A stretch of DNA of 64,000 nucleotides from assembly GCF_900129845.1 (NCBI RefSeq), contig NZ_FQXB01000002.1:62001-126000 (forward strand). The letters are read 5' to 3'. Of the stretch, positions 43,726 to 53,576 are shown one piece after another. The notes below the pieces were generated by a model, which made no database searches, was not told where the DNA came from, and was given only the letters and a program-made list of their open reading frames with translations. Position numbers and translations under genes: made by a program. Positions within the stretch are counted from its first letter, which is position 1. The number at the start of each line of letters is the position of its first letter. Source of the stretch: Cognatiyoonia sediminum (GTDB lineage Bacteria; Pseudomonadota; Alphaproteobacteria; Rhodobacterales; Rhodobacteraceae).

Positions 43726-44534
43726 TGCGCCGCGACTGAGGCCGGATCGATCAAGGTTCGGCCACCATCGACCGTCACAATCTGACCCGTAACAAAGCTC
43801 GCAGCATCCGATGCCAGATACTGAACCGCGTCTGACACTTCGCCCGCGCCTGCGATCCGGTGCAGAGGAGTGTTATCAATGATTGTGTCGCGCAACTGGT
43901 CCTCTTCATCAGACACCAATTGCCCCTGAAGGCTCGCACTCATCACCGAACCAAAGGCCACCGCGTTGACCCGAATACGTTTCAGGGCAAGCGCCACGGC
44001 AAGACTGCGGGTCATCTGATCCAGTGCGGCATTGCTGACAGAGTATGCCAGCAGGTCGGGATGCGCCCGCCGCGCAGCAATCGAACTGATGTTGACGATT
44101 GAGCCAATGGGACCATTTGGCGTTTCATCCTCGGCTTGTTTGATCATTCGCCGTGCCGTCGCCTGGCTAAGCCGCATCGCAGTCACGAGGTTCTGTTGGA
44201 GTAACTCATCAAGCGACGTATCGTCTGGATCAAGCGGATCAGTTTCCATGACCTGTCGACATGCGTTGACCAGAATATCGACGCGATCAAAGGAATCGAC
44301 CGTCGCAGAAATCAAGTTCTTGATGGTCAACTTCTTCCGCAGATCACCCGCGAAAAGGCGAACATTTTGTTCGTCCTCCGCCTCATCCCCAACTTCATGC
44401 TGAAGCTTGTCTTCGTCCATATCCGCAAAGACTACATTGGCACCACCTTGCGCAAAATGACGGCCAATCGCCAGCCCGACGCCATTGGCGGCGCCCGTCA
44501 CAATCGCCGTTTTGCCGGCTACAGAAAATGACAT
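43722..44534 (-). CDS. SDR-family protein with YxxxN in place of YxxxK
   Basis: A 270-aa short-chain dehydrogenase-fold protein. The nucleotide-binding TGAANGVG and the acidic residue after strand 2 (FADMDEDK) suggest NAD. The usual NNAG is NACR, and the catalytic motif YxxxK reads YSVSN, with Tyr164 kept and Asn168 (AAT) in the Lys position. The strand-5 SSIAARR is present and DPASVAAH ends the protein. Substrate and role are unknown. It lies between a small lipoprotein gene (convergent, 4-bp interlock) and the rsmC-like gene on the same strand (44-bp gap). Confidence 0.8.
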   Translation of the reverse strand: MSFSVAGKTAIVTGAANGVGLAIGRHFAQGGANVVFADMDEDKLQHEVGDEAEDEQNVRLFAGDLRKKLTIKNLISATVDSFDRVDILVNACRQVMETDPLDPDDTSLDELLQQNLVTAMRLSQATARRMIKQAEDETPNGPIGSIVNISSIAARRAHPDLLAYSVSNAALDQMTRSLAVALALKRIRVNAVAFGSVMSASLQGQLVSDEEDQLRDTIIDNTPLHRIAGAGEVSDAVQYLASDAASFVTGQIVTVDGGRTLIDPASVAAH

Positions 44535-44578
44535 GGGTCTCTCTCCCGATGATTCCCAAGTGTTGACGCTAACTGAAA

Positions 44579-45553
44579 TTAACCTTTGGGGCGAGAGGCT
44601 TTGACGATTTTGAAGCCTGCGCTGCCTTCAACTGGTGCAACCTTTTGAAAACACTCATTGATTGTTGCTTCATAGGGAAGGTGCCGATTGGCAACCATCC
44701 ATAAATCCCCATTTGGCTTGAGCATTCGTGCCGCCGACCTGATGAAGTCTTGCCCCAAACTCGGATCCCCCTCGCGACCGGTGTGAAATGGGGGGTTCAT
44801 AACCGCGGCATCAAATTTTTCGGGTGGCTCAAAGGTTCGCGCATCTGCCCAATGAAAACTGGCGCGATCGTCGGTTATGTTCAGCTTTGCGCAGTCCAAG
44901 GCCATTTCTTCAGCCTCAACCAAGGTAAGGCTCTCGACACCGGTACGATCCAGTATTCCCGCAGACAAATAGCCCCACCCTGCGCCAAGGTCGGCGATTT
45001 TTGCCGATAAATCTTTGGGCAGCTTCTCCAAAAGGAGCGCAGAGCCTTTGTCGATTGCTCCATCCGAGAAGATGCCTGCGGTGGTGAAGAAACCATGCGC
45101 ACCGACTTTCGGTCCCTCACTCATCCAATCCCGAAAGGCATCTGTCCTTTCGAACCAAAACATACGCCCGTGGTTCTTTGTGACACTTGGAACGTCGCCA
45201 AGCACCTTGCGGCACGCTTTGAACAGGCTATCAACCCCGTCTGTTTTATCGCCGTCGACGATGATCAAATCAGACTGCGTCGCCGCTTGCGCAACCAGAG
45301 CCTTGGCAAAGGCCTTTGAGCGGGGCACGTTGATAACCGTGAAGGAAGCCGGCGAAAGGTTCTGCGCCACGTCATATCCCGATCCAGACCAAAGCTCCGC
45401 GTCTGGTGCAAACGTTGTCGAAATGGTCAACGGATGATCTGCTAGAGCGCCGATGTCGAAATCGACCTTTGGCCTGACTATATTTCCTGCGCCCTCAGGC
45501 AAGACCAGCAGACCATCGTTTAAGGCCGTGCGTAGGCGAGATGTGGAAGCCAT
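44579..45553 (-). CDS. RsmC-like 16S rRNA guanine-N2 methyltransferase
   Basis: A 324-aa class-I SAM methyltransferase of the RsmC/RlmG (MTS) type: a degenerate N-terminal half (1 to ~150) and a catalytic C-terminal half with KIADLGAGWGYLSAGIL (SAM loop), LTLVEAEEMALDCAKLN and the NPPFHTGREGDPSLGQDFI block that marks N-methyltransferases acting on rRNA guanine. The likely target is G1207 of 16S rRNA, by family. It lies between clpS and the SDR gene, all on the minus strand. Confidence 0.85.
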   Translation of the reverse strand: MASTSRLRTALNDGLLVLPEGAGNIVRPKVDFDIGALADHPLTISTTFAPDAELWSGSGYDVAQNLSPASFTVINVPRSKAFAKALVAQAATQSDLIIVDGDKTDGVDSLFKACRKVLGDVPSVTKNHGRMFWFERTDAFRDWMSEGPKVGAHGFFTTAGIFSDGAIDKGSALLLEKLPKDLSAKIADLGAGWGYLSAGILDRTGVESLTLVEAEEMALDCAKLNITDDRASFHWADARTFEPPEKFDAAVMNPPFHTGREGDPSLGQDFIRSAARMLKPNGDLWMVANRHLPYEATINECFQKVAPVEGSAGFKIVKASRPKG

Positions 45554-45576
45554 TTCAGATCAAGCAGCCGAGGTGG

Positions 45577-45918
45577 CTACTCTTTCTCCATCGTGCATTG
45601 CAAAGGGTGCTGGTGGCGCTGCGCGAAATCCATGACTTGCGCCACTTTGGTTTCTGCGATCTCGTGGCTATAAACACCAACGACCGCGACGCCTTTTTTG
45701 TGAACCGTCAGCATCAGTTCAAATGCCTGGGCGTGGGTCATGCCAAAAAAACGCTCCAACACCATCACGACAAATTCCATCGGTGTGAAATCGTCGTTCA
45801 GGATCAGAACCTTGTACATGGGCGGACGCTTGGTCTTGGGCTTGGTTTCAAGCGCAACACCAACGTCGCTGTCGTCATCATTTGACGCAGCAGACATCAT
45901 GTAGAAGTCAGCAAGCAT
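45577..45918 (-). CDS. clpS: ATP-dependent Clp protease adaptor ClpS
   Basis: A 113-aa ClpS, which binds the N-domain of ClpA and N-degron substrates. The core [24 protein letters not shown] and the substrate-pocket region [33 protein letters not shown] are typical, including the ND..T and H residues of the N-degron site. A ~33-residue flexible acidic N-terminus precedes it. The start is taken at 45918; internal ATGs at residues 7-8 are possible because no clear RBS is seen. clpA is not in the window. Confidence 0.95.
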   Translation of the reverse strand: MLADFYMMSAASNDDDSDVGVALETKPKTKRPPMYKVLILNDDFTPMEFVVMVLERFFGMTHAQAFELMLTVHKKGVAVVGVYSHEIAETKVAQVMDFAQRHQHPLQCTMEKE

Positions 45919-46236
45919 GGGTGATCGGTTTTCCTAAATCTTTCCCTTTAGCGGCTTAATATAAGCTACGTGGCCCGCAAGAAAACCCCTGTGGTGAGGG
46001 GATCGACTTAAAGTAAATTCATTTTCACCTACAAAAGTTAAATCAAAATTGACCACTGAATGTAGATGAACGTCCCATTCACCACACAAGATATAGGCAA
46101 AGTGCAGGAATGGCACAGTCTAAACCCTTATAAACAAGGTATTTCTTGGCGGATGCTGCTGTGCTATACTTTGTCCAACAATAAAGGCCGCCGAAAAAAT
46201 TCGGGGTCGTTGAGGCAGATTTGAGAGGCAAGCGAC
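45919..46236. promoter_or_regulatory. 318-bp AT-rich divergent intergenic region (clpS / carboxypeptidase)
   Basis: This is more AT-rich than its surroundings and has no convincing ORF. A -10-like TATACT at 46165-46170, with TTTCTT 17 bp upstream, could serve the carboxypeptidase gene. A short CCCCT/AGGGG hairpin lies near 45987-46002, facing clpS. I see no further RNA or repeat. Confidence 0.45.
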
Positions 46237-47685
46237 GTGATCAGTCGTCTGGGACATGCGGCCCATAGCGGGCTCGTGCTATTCATTCTTCTACTTCTTT
46301 TGGTTTTCGCGCCTTCGAAAGGTGTGCCAGCGCCTTATGCGGCGATGGTGATGGACGCCCGAACCGGTGAGGTTCTGCACTCTCGAAATGCAGATACGCG
46401 CCTTCACCCAGCATCACTGACCAAGATGATGACGCTCTACATCGCGTTCCAAGCGGTACAGCGGGGCGAGATTGGTTTGGACACCGAAGTCACGATTTCT
46501 TCGCTCGCGGCCTCCGAACCGCCGTCAAAGCTTGGCTTGCGCGCCGGCCAAAAGATTCGCTTGCGGTATCTCCTTCGCGCAGCCGCCGTGAAATCGGCCA
46601 ATGATGCGGCAACTGCCATTGGCGAGGCAATCTCCGGGTCGGAAGAAGCCTTTGCCACTCGGATGAACCGCACCGCTGCAGCAATGGGGATGCGCAACAC
46701 AACCTTCCGCAATGCCCACGGGCTCACACAACGCGGCCATATGTCAACAGCGCGCGATATGTCGATCCTTGGCCGTCACGTGATCTATGATTTCCCGCAG
46801 TATTATAACCTCTTCTCTCGCCGCACCGCTGATGCAGGTGTCCGCACCGTACGCCATACCAACACACGCTGGCTGAACAGCTACGAAGGTGGGGATGGCA
46901 TCAAAACTGGTTATACACGCGCTGCAGGGTTTAACCTGACTGCCTCTGCTCAGCGCGGACAGGAACGTATCATTGCAACCATGTTCGGTGGGTCCTCAAC
47001 CGCCGCGCGCAATCGCCGTGTGACGGAATTGATGGACATGGGGTTCAGCCGCGCCCCAAGCCGTGCAACGATCCGCAGGCCTCAACCGCCGGGTGCTAGC
47101 ATCGCACAAGAGGCGGAAATCATCTCTTCAAACAACTCGCGTCCAGCCAATGGCAGCAAAACCATCCGTGTGACAGGTATCATTTCGCGCAGCCTTCGCC
47201 CGGTCGCTAGACCTGAACAGGCTGCCCCGGCAGAGGAACTACTATTGGCCGTGGACACAAACGTCATCGCCGTTGCGCTCGCCGAAGCCGTCGAAACAGC
47301 AGCTGTTGCTCCGTCCACACCTGCACTAGAACAAAGCGTCGTTCCGCAAGCCCGACCATCCAAGGTTTTGGCCCAGATCACCCAAGCGGCGAACCCACAA
47401 CCTCAGCCCGACGTGCAAGAGATCGTCACCCGCATCTCGACATCTGGCGGACGGCATTGGGGTATCAACGTGGGCCGTTACAATACGCGCTATGAAGCCG
47501 AACGCGTCTTGCTCAAGGTCGCCCTGAACGAAATGAGTTCGCTTGACGGATCGTTGCGGCGCGTCGTCCCGCGTTCTGGCGGGTTTGACGCCAATTTCAT
47601 GGGCCTCAGCCGGGAAGGCGCCGACCTTGCTTGTCGCAGATTGCAAGCGCGAGGAACGTCCTGCTTTATGATCGGGACTGAGTAG
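46237..47685 (+). CDS. D-alanyl-D-alanine carboxypeptidase with C-terminal SPOR domain
   Basis: A 482-aa S11-family (DacA/DacF-type) penicillin-binding protein that trims pentapeptide stems of peptidoglycan. A signal sequence covers ~1-30; the active-site motifs are SLTK (Ser60, Lys63), SAN in KSANDAA and KTGYT. After ~300 residues comes a low-complexity Ala/Pro-rich linker, and then a SPOR domain (~405-482, GRHWGINVGRYNTRYEAERVL) that binds denuded septal glycan, so septal placement is likely. The GTG start follows GAGAGGCAAG. Its stop directly abuts that of convergent yejF. Confidence 0.92.
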   Translation: MISRLGHAAHSGLVLFILLLLLVFAPSKGVPAPYAAMVMDARTGEVLHSRNADTRLHPASLTKMMTLYIAFQAVQRGEIGLDTEVTISSLAASEPPSKLGLRAGQKIRLRYLLRAAAVKSANDAATAIGEAISGSEEAFATRMNRTAAAMGMRNTTFRNAHGLTQRGHMSTARDMSILGRHVIYDFPQYYNLFSRRTADAGVRTVRHTNTRWLNSYEGGDGIKTGYTRAAGFNLTASAQRGQERIIATMFGGSSTAARNRRVTELMDMGFSRAPSRATIRRPQPPGASIAQEAEIISSNNSRPANGSKTIRVTGIISRSLRPVARPEQAAPAEELLLAVDTNVIAVALAEAVETAAVAPSTPALEQSVVPQARPSKVLAQITQAANPQPQPDVQEIVTRISTSGGRHWGINVGRYNTRYEAERVLLKVALNEMSSLDGSLRRVVPRSGGFDANFMGLSREGADLACRRLQARGTSCFMIGTE

Positions 47686-49281
47686 CTAGGCAGCGCGGCC
47701 TTCAAAGGCCGCGGCCATCAACGTTTTGGTGTAATCTGTCTGCGGTGCATCGAAAATTTCTTCGGCCGTTCCTGCTTCCACTACGTCCCCTTGCTTCATC
47801 ACCATCACCTTGTGAGACAAGGCGCGCACAACCTTCAGGTCATGGCTGATAAACAGATAAGCCAGCCCATACTTTTCTTGCAGATCGCGCAGCAATTCGA
47901 CGATCTGCACCTGCACTGTCATATCCAAGGCTGATGTCGGTTCGTCCAAAATCACAAGCTTAGGCCGCAGGATCATCGCCCGCGCGATCGCAATACGCTG
48001 CCGCTGACCGCCCGAGAATTCATGCGGGTAACGATCCATCAGGTCAGGGTCCAAGCCCACCTCGCTCATGATCTCGCCAACCAATTCGCGTGGCTTCCGA
48101 TCGGGGTCGACTTGATGCACCGTCAGCCCTTCGGCAATGATCTGCTCTACCGTCATGCGCGGGCTCAAGCTACCGAAGGGGTCCTGGAAAACGATCTGCA
48201 TGTCGCTGCGCAAAGGTCGCATCTGCCTTTGACTCAACGTATGAATGTCAGAGTTTCGGAAACTGATCCGCCCTTCCGATTGCAGAAGCCGCATGATCGC
48301 CAAGGCAAGCGTTGTCTTACCGGAGCCAGACTCGCCCACAACGCCCAAAGTCTCCCCTGCCCGCACGTCCAATGTCGCGCTGTTCACAGCCTTCACATGG
48401 CCAACCGTGCGTTTCAACAATCCGCGCTGGATGGGGAACCAGATGCGCAAACTGTCGGTCTCCACGACGGTATCGGCTTCAACAGGCACAGGCGCAGGTC
48501 GCCCGCCCGACTCCGCCGCCAACAATGTCTTCGTATAAGGATGCTGCGGGTTCTCGAATATCTCGGCCGTGGGCCCGTGTTCGACGATTTCACCGTCTTT
48601 CATCACGCAGACACGATCCGCGATCTTTCGAACGATTGTCAGATCGTGGGTGATGAACAGCATCGACATGCCAACATCCCGCTTTAACTCTGCCAGTAGA
48701 TCAAGGATTTGTGCTTGGATCGTCACGTCCAAAGCCGTTGTCGGCTCATCCGCAATCAACAGCTCGGGTCCGTTTGCCAAAGCCATAGCGATCATCACTC
48801 GCTGCCGCTGACCACCGGACAGCTGATGCGGATATGACCCAAGCCGCGTTTCAGGATCGTGTATCCCAACCTGTGTGAGCAGTTCGATGATCCGCTCACG
48901 CACGGCATCGCCTCGAAGCCCTTGGTGCAGTTCGATGGATTCGGTCAACTGCTTTTCAAGCGTATGCAGCGGGTTGAGCGAGGTCATCGGCTCTTGAAAG
49001 ATAAAGCTGATGTCATTGCCTCGTACGCGGCGCAACTCTGCCTCATCCGCACCAACCATCTGTGCGCCTTCGTAGGTGATCGACCCTTCAATCGTCGCGC
49101 TTTCCGTCAGGAGGTCGACGGTTGAGAGCGCCGTAACCGACTTGCCTGAGCCAGACTCTCCGACCAATGCAACCGTTTCACCCTTTTCGACATGATATGA
49201 GACACCGCGCACTGCATGTGTAATCTCACCGTCCTGACGGAAACGAACATTCAGATCTTTGACCTCGAGAACACGGCTCAT
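47686..49281 (-). CDS. yejF: Peptide ABC transporter, fused ATPase
   Basis: A 531-aa protein with two complete ABC domains. The first has GESGSGKSVTALS, LSGGQRQRVMIAMAL and LLIADEPTTALDV; the second, from ~270, has GESGSGKTTLALAI, FSGGQRQRIAIARAM and LVILDEPTSALDM. This tandem form is typical of YejF/GsiA-type peptide importers. It is the last gene of yejABEF, overlapping yejE by 4 bp, and energises both permeases. Confidence 0.94.
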   Translation of the reverse strand: MSRVLEVKDLNVRFRQDGEITHAVRGVSYHVEKGETVALVGESGSGKSVTALSTVDLLTESATIEGSITYEGAQMVGADEAELRRVRGNDISFIFQEPMTSLNPLHTLEKQLTESIELHQGLRGDAVRERIIELLTQVGIHDPETRLGSYPHQLSGGQRQRVMIAMALANGPELLIADEPTTALDVTIQAQILDLLAELKRDVGMSMLFITHDLTIVRKIADRVCVMKDGEIVEHGPTAEIFENPQHPYTKTLLAAESGGRPAPVPVEADTVVETDSLRIWFPIQRGLLKRTVGHVKAVNSATLDVRAGETLGVVGESGSGKTTLALAIMRLLQSEGRISFRNSDIHTLSQRQMRPLRSDMQIVFQDPFGSLSPRMTVEQIIAEGLTVHQVDPDRKPRELVGEIMSEVGLDPDLMDRYPHEFSGGQRQRIAIARAMILRPKLVILDEPTSALDMTVQVQIVELLRDLQEKYGLAYLFISHDLKVVRALSHKVMVMKQGDVVEAGTAEEIFDAPQTDYTKTLMAAAFEGRAA

Positions 49282-50387
49282 GAGAACGTCTTTCTTGGGT
49301 CAAAGGCATCGCGTACGCCCTCGAAGATAAAGACCAACAGCGACAGCATAATCGCGAAGGCAAAGAAGGCTGTGAAGCCGAGCCATGGGGCTTGAAGGTT
49401 CTGCTTCGCCTGTAGCGTCAGCTCACCCAACGACGGCGCAGAGGACGGTAGTCCAAAGCCAAGGAAGTCCAGTGTCGCCAGCCCGCCAATCGCACCGGTG
49501 ATGATGAAGGGTAGGAAGGTCAGCGTTGCAACCATCGCATTCGGCAGGATGTGACGGAACATCAAGGTGCGGTCGCTGACGCCCAGTGCCTTTGCGGCGC
49601 GAACATATTCGAAGTTTCGGGCTCTTAGGAATTCGGCCCTTATCAATCCCACCAATGCAGTCCATCCGAAGAGAACGGTTAAGATGACAAGCAGCCAGAA
49701 ACTTCGCCCGAGGATCGATGTAAGGATGATGATCACATATAGCGACGGCGTGCTCGACCAAATCTCGATGAACCGCTGGAAGGTCAGATCGACCCAACCA
49801 CCGAAATATCCCTGCACAGCGCCCGCCACGATCCCAACTACCGAGGCGGCAAAGGTCACGATGAAAGCAAACAAAACAGACAAGCGGAACCCATAGATGA
49901 CCCGCGCCATGACATCTCGCTTGGTGTCATCCGTGCCGAGCCAATTTTCTGCCGACGGTGGCGACGGAGCGATACCGCCGACGTCAACGATAGTGCGATA
50001 GTGATAGGGAATGATCGGCCAAATGGTCCAACCAGCCTCAAAGCCTTCGATATCGACTGTCTCGCCATTATCGACCGCCTCGATCAGTTCTTCGGGCGTG
50101 TCGAAACACTCTACCAACCCGCCGGTAACGATGAGACACTCGACCTCAGGATCGCTGTAGATTGCCTCTGTCGCGAAGTCACCGCCGTAGTCCTGCTCGG
50201 AATAGAAGGTCAGAACAGGCATCCTCAATTCACCGCGATAGGACACAAGGATCGGTTTGTCGTTTGCGATGAATTCAGCAAACAAGGTGATCGTGAAAAG
50301 TATCGAGAAAATAATCAGTGACCACCAAGCCCGACGATTGCGCTTGAAGTTTTGCCAACGGCGTTTGTTGAGAGGGGAAAGCTCCAT
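49278..50387 (-). CDS. yejE: Peptide ABC transporter permease YejE
   Basis: A 369-aa DppC/OppC-type permease with an N-terminal cytoplasmic stretch (LNKRRWQNFKRNRRAWWSLIIF), a long periplasmic insert (~35-145, with DTPEELIEAVDNGE) that is typical of YejE, and five further helices. The EAA-type loop is YVRAAKALGVSDRTLMFRHI. It follows yejB directly (no gap) and overlaps yejF by 4 bp. Confidence 0.93.
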   Translation of the reverse strand: MELSPLNKRRWQNFKRNRRAWWSLIIFSILFTITLFAEFIANDKPILVSYRGELRMPVLTFYSEQDYGGDFATEAIYSDPEVECLIVTGGLVECFDTPEELIEAVDNGETVDIEGFEAGWTIWPIIPYHYRTIVDVGGIAPSPPSAENWLGTDDTKRDVMARVIYGFRLSVLFAFIVTFAASVVGIVAGAVQGYFGGWVDLTFQRFIEIWSSTPSLYVIIILTSILGRSFWLLVILTVLFGWTALVGLIRAEFLRARNFEYVRAAKALGVSDRTLMFRHILPNAMVATLTFLPFIITGAIGGLATLDFLGFGLPSSAPSLGELTLQAKQNLQAPWLGFTAFFAFAIMLSLLVFIFEGVRDAFDPRKTFS

Positions 50388-51464
50388 CTAACCCCTCCCT
50401 TCAAAGTCAATTCGAGGGTCGATGAAAACATACATCAGATCGGATATGATCCCGATAATGAGACCCAGTAAGGTAAAGGCGAAGAGCGTTCCAAAGACGA
50501 CTGGGTAGTCTCGGGCAACTGCGGCCTCGAACCCAAGCCTACCTAAACCGTCCAGTGAGAATAGCGTTTCGATAATCAGCGAGCCGCCGAAGAACACGCC
50601 GATAAACGCCGCTGGGAAACCGGCAACAACGATCAACATCGCATTTCGGAACACATGCCCATAAAGCACGGCCTTTTCAGTGAGGCCTTTGGCCTTCGCT
50701 GTCATCACATATTGCTTGCGCACTTCATCAAGGAAACTGTTCTTCGTCAGGAGTGTCAGCGTCGCAAAGCCCGAAATCATCATCGCCGTGATCGGCAATG
50801 TGATGTGCCAAAGGTAGTCCAGAACCTTGCCGATCGCGCTAAGGTCTTCGAAGCCATCTGACGTGAGACCTCGCAGCGGGAAGATGCGCCAATAGGAACC
50901 GCCAGCAAACAGCACGATGAGCAACAAGGCGAACAGGAACCCGGGGATCGCATAGCCGACGATGATGACGCCCGAGGTCCATGTATCAAACTTCGACCCA
51001 TCTCGGACCGCCTTTTTGATGCCTAACGGAATTGAAACGAGATACGCTAGAAGCGTGGTCCAAAGCCCCAGCGTCAACGAAACCGGCAACTTCTCCAGCA
51101 CCAGATCGACAACGCTGATCGAACGGAAATAACTCTCGCCGAAATCAAAGCGAACGTAATTCCACATCATATTGAGGAATCGCTCTAGCGGCGGCTTATC
51201 AAAGCCGAATTCGCGCTCAAGTTCCTCGATGAAATCCTGCGGCAGCCCGCGCGCACCGACATATTCGCTTTCGCTCCCCGTTTCGGCGAGTTCAGACCCG
51301 CCGCCCGAAATGCTTTCGAATACGTCTCCTCCGCCTTCCAACCGCGCGATGATGGTCTCAACCGGGCCGCCAGGCACGAATTGGATCAGCGTGAAGTTGA
51401 TGATCATGATGCCGAGAAGGGTCGGTATCACCAACAACAAGCGGCGAAGGATGTAGGCTCCCAT
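50388..51464 (-). CDS. yejB: Peptide ABC transporter permease YejB
   Basis: A 358-aa DppB/OppB-type permease. The N-terminus [22 protein letters not shown] and the family block FVPGGPVE are diagnostic, followed by a long periplasmic region with acidic residues (~35-95) and six helices. The EAA-type loop is [25 protein letters not shown]. It sits between yejA (15-bp gap) and yejE. Confidence 0.93.
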   Translation of the reverse strand: MGAYILRRLLLVIPTLLGIMIINFTLIQFVPGGPVETIIARLEGGGDVFESISGGGSELAETGSESEYVGARGLPQDFIEELEREFGFDKPPLERFLNMMWNYVRFDFGESYFRSISVVDLVLEKLPVSLTLGLWTTLLAYLVSIPLGIKKAVRDGSKFDTWTSGVIIVGYAIPGFLFALLLIVLFAGGSYWRIFPLRGLTSDGFEDLSAIGKVLDYLWHITLPITAMMISGFATLTLLTKNSFLDEVRKQYVMTAKAKGLTEKAVLYGHVFRNAMLIVVAGFPAAFIGVFFGGSLIIETLFSLDGLGRLGFEAAVARDYPVVFGTLFAFTLLGLIIGIISDLMYVFIDPRIDFEGRG

Positions 51465-51479
51465 GGGTTTGGTACCTGC

Positions 51480-53399
51480 TTAGAACGCGCCTGCAGCGTC
51501 GAGCGCTTCTGCGGCTTCAGCGTCGTACCACCAGAAGTCCAACTCACCCAAAGCAAGCGGTGGCAGTTCGTCTGGATAACGGAACATATCGTAGTAAGCG
51601 ATGGTGTGAACGTTCTTCTGCCACTGAGGGATCCAGAACCCTTCTGCCCGTAGCACACGGTCAAGCGCGCGGGTGGAAGTGTTCAACTCTTCCAGCGTTT
51701 CAGATTCGATCACGACCGGCAAAAGACGGTCAACCGCTTCGGACCGCAAACGCATCAGGTTACGAGAACTGTTGTCGGCCGTCTCGGACCCAAACCACTG
51801 GCGCAAGCCGCTGCCGGGCTCATATCCCTGGCCTAGTGAGTGGTTCACAAGGTCGAAGTCACCAGAACGCCGGCGTTCGATATATTGCGATGTATCAACA
51901 CGATCGAGTTTAGCATCCACACCCAGCGCAATCAGGTTTTCAACGATCGGATTAACAATGCGATCGAATTGCGGTGAGAACTGTAGGAAAACGGCCTCCA
52001 GTGTTTCACCGTCTTTCATCCGAACACCATTTTCGCCAGGTACCCAGCCAGCTTCGTCAAGAAGGGCTGAGGCAGCGCGCAAATTGCGACGATCGAGCGG
52101 GCGGTTAACGGAAGTTGAAATCGGTGCGACGACTGGATCAGCCGTCAAAATTGACGCGTCCAACAAGCCTTCATCCACAAGTGGTTGCAAAATCGCGATT
52201 TCACCTTCGGATGGCGGTCCTTCAGCCTTCAGATCAGAGTAGTCCCAAAACGACTCTGGCCGCGCGTAAAGACCATAGAAGAGGGATTCATTCATCCACT
52301 CAAAGTTCACCATCAACGAAATAGCTTCACGCACGCGCGGGTCTTGCCAGGTTTCGCGATCCAAATTGAACACGAACCCTTGGCCTGTCCCGATGGAGCC
52401 ATCTGGCAATTCTTCGACCTTCACCCAGCCGTTCTCTTGCGCTGGAAACTCGTAGCCTGTCGCCCACTGCTTGGAACTGTTTTCGTTTCGGAAGGTATAT
52501 GCACCGGACTTGAAGCCCTCAAAGGCCGCCGCCCCGTCAGCAAAATACTCGACACGGATGGTGTCAAAGTTGTTACGCCCTTGGTTAATTGGTCGGTCTG
52601 CGCCCCACCAGTTTGGATCTTTCTTATAAACGATCCGGCGGTTAATATCGAAGTTGTCGAGCAGATACGGCCCGGTTCCAAGGAAAGGCATATCCGAAGA
52701 TTCATCTAGCCTTGTGCCAGTTTCTTCGAACCAGGCCTTAGAGAACACTGGCGTTCCACCCGCAAAGCCGACCACATCACGACGCGGTGCTTCCTCGGTA
52801 AAGGAAAACTTGATCTTGTGCGTGTCCAGAACTTCGACATCTGCGATGTACTGGCTGACAACGTTGCGGTACTCGACGATCCCCTGCTCTTGGAACAGGT
52901 TGAATGTGAATTCCAAATCTTCTGCGGTCATCGGTGTGCCATCAGAAAACGTCACATCATCGCGAAGGTTGAAGATTACCCAGTCGAGGCTTTCGGGATA
53001 CTCCATCGTCTCACAAAGGTAGCAGTAGCTCCCATAGGGGTCGTCCGCCGTTCCTGTTAAGACATTTTCATAAGGCAACTGATTGAGAGAAGCTGTCGAC
53101 CCTTCTCGTGCGTACTGGTTAAAGCTGTCAAAGCTACCCTGAGCCCAAACAGCAATCTCGCCGCCCTTTGGAGCGTCGACATTTACATATTCTAGCGATT
53201 CATCGGGGCCGTATTTGAGATCACCGAAGTTCGTAAACCCATGGCTGACCGTAATTTCTTCGTGCCCTTCCGCGCGCAAATCAAAAGCACAAAGCGCCCC
53301 AGCTGCAACGATCGCAGATCCTAACATCCATTGTTTGATCTGAATCGATTGATCTTTGCACACAGCAACACATTTGGCAGTCGGGCGGTGGTCTTGCAT
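51480..53399 (-). CDS. yejA: Peptide ABC transporter substrate-binding protein YejA
   Basis: A 639-aa family-5 extracellular solute-binding protein (DppA/OppA class). A signal peptide is at ~22-43 (WMLGSAIVAAGALCAFDLRAEG) after an unusually long polar n-region; ATG 53399 follows GGAGACTACC, which supports that start. Core motifs are VNVDAPKGGEIAVWAQGSFDS, YESLTGTADDPYGSY-like (here ENVLTGTADDPYGSYCYLC) and DVTFSDGTPMTAEDLEFTF. It delivers oligopeptides or peptide-like compounds to YejBEF. The long n-region is unusual for an exported protein. Confidence 0.93.
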   Translation of the reverse strand: MQDHRPTAKCVAVCKDQSIQIKQWMLGSAIVAAGALCAFDLRAEGHEEITVSHGFTNFGDLKYGPDESLEYVNVDAPKGGEIAVWAQGSFDSFNQYAREGSTASLNQLPYENVLTGTADDPYGSYCYLCETMEYPESLDWVIFNLRDDVTFSDGTPMTAEDLEFTFNLFQEQGIVEYRNVVSQYIADVEVLDTHKIKFSFTEEAPRRDVVGFAGGTPVFSKAWFEETGTRLDESSDMPFLGTGPYLLDNFDINRRIVYKKDPNWWGADRPINQGRNNFDTIRVEYFADGAAAFEGFKSGAYTFRNENSSKQWATGYEFPAQENGWVKVEELPDGSIGTGQGFVFNLDRETWQDPRVREAISLMVNFEWMNESLFYGLYARPESFWDYSDLKAEGPPSEGEIAILQPLVDEGLLDASILTADPVVAPISTSVNRPLDRRNLRAASALLDEAGWVPGENGVRMKDGETLEAVFLQFSPQFDRIVNPIVENLIALGVDAKLDRVDTSQYIERRRSGDFDLVNHSLGQGYEPGSGLRQWFGSETADNSSRNLMRLRSEAVDRLLPVVIESETLEELNTSTRALDRVLRAEGFWIPQWQKNVHTIAYYDMFRYPDELPPLALGELDFWWYDAEAAEALDAAGAF

Positions 53400-53524
53400 G
53401 GTAGTCTCCGGATTCTTGTTCAGCGCTATCCTACTAACATGAAGCTAACGACGGGTTTGGCAAACATTCAAGTTGAGAATGCGTGAACGGATTGTGAACT
53501 GACCGTACGGCAACCTGCGCAAAC

Positions 53525-53555
53525 AAAAAAGCCGCCTTCAATGAAAGCGGCTTTT
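53525..53555 (-). terminator. Rho-independent terminator after the cytochrome c gene
   Basis: On the minus strand a GCCGC/GCGGC stem flanked by AAAA and TTTTTT follows the cytochrome c stop by about 22 bp. Its symmetry may let it work both ways. It separates the cytochrome gene from yejA. Confidence 0.82.
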
Positions 53556-53576
53556 CAACGTGATTTTGGAAGCTTC

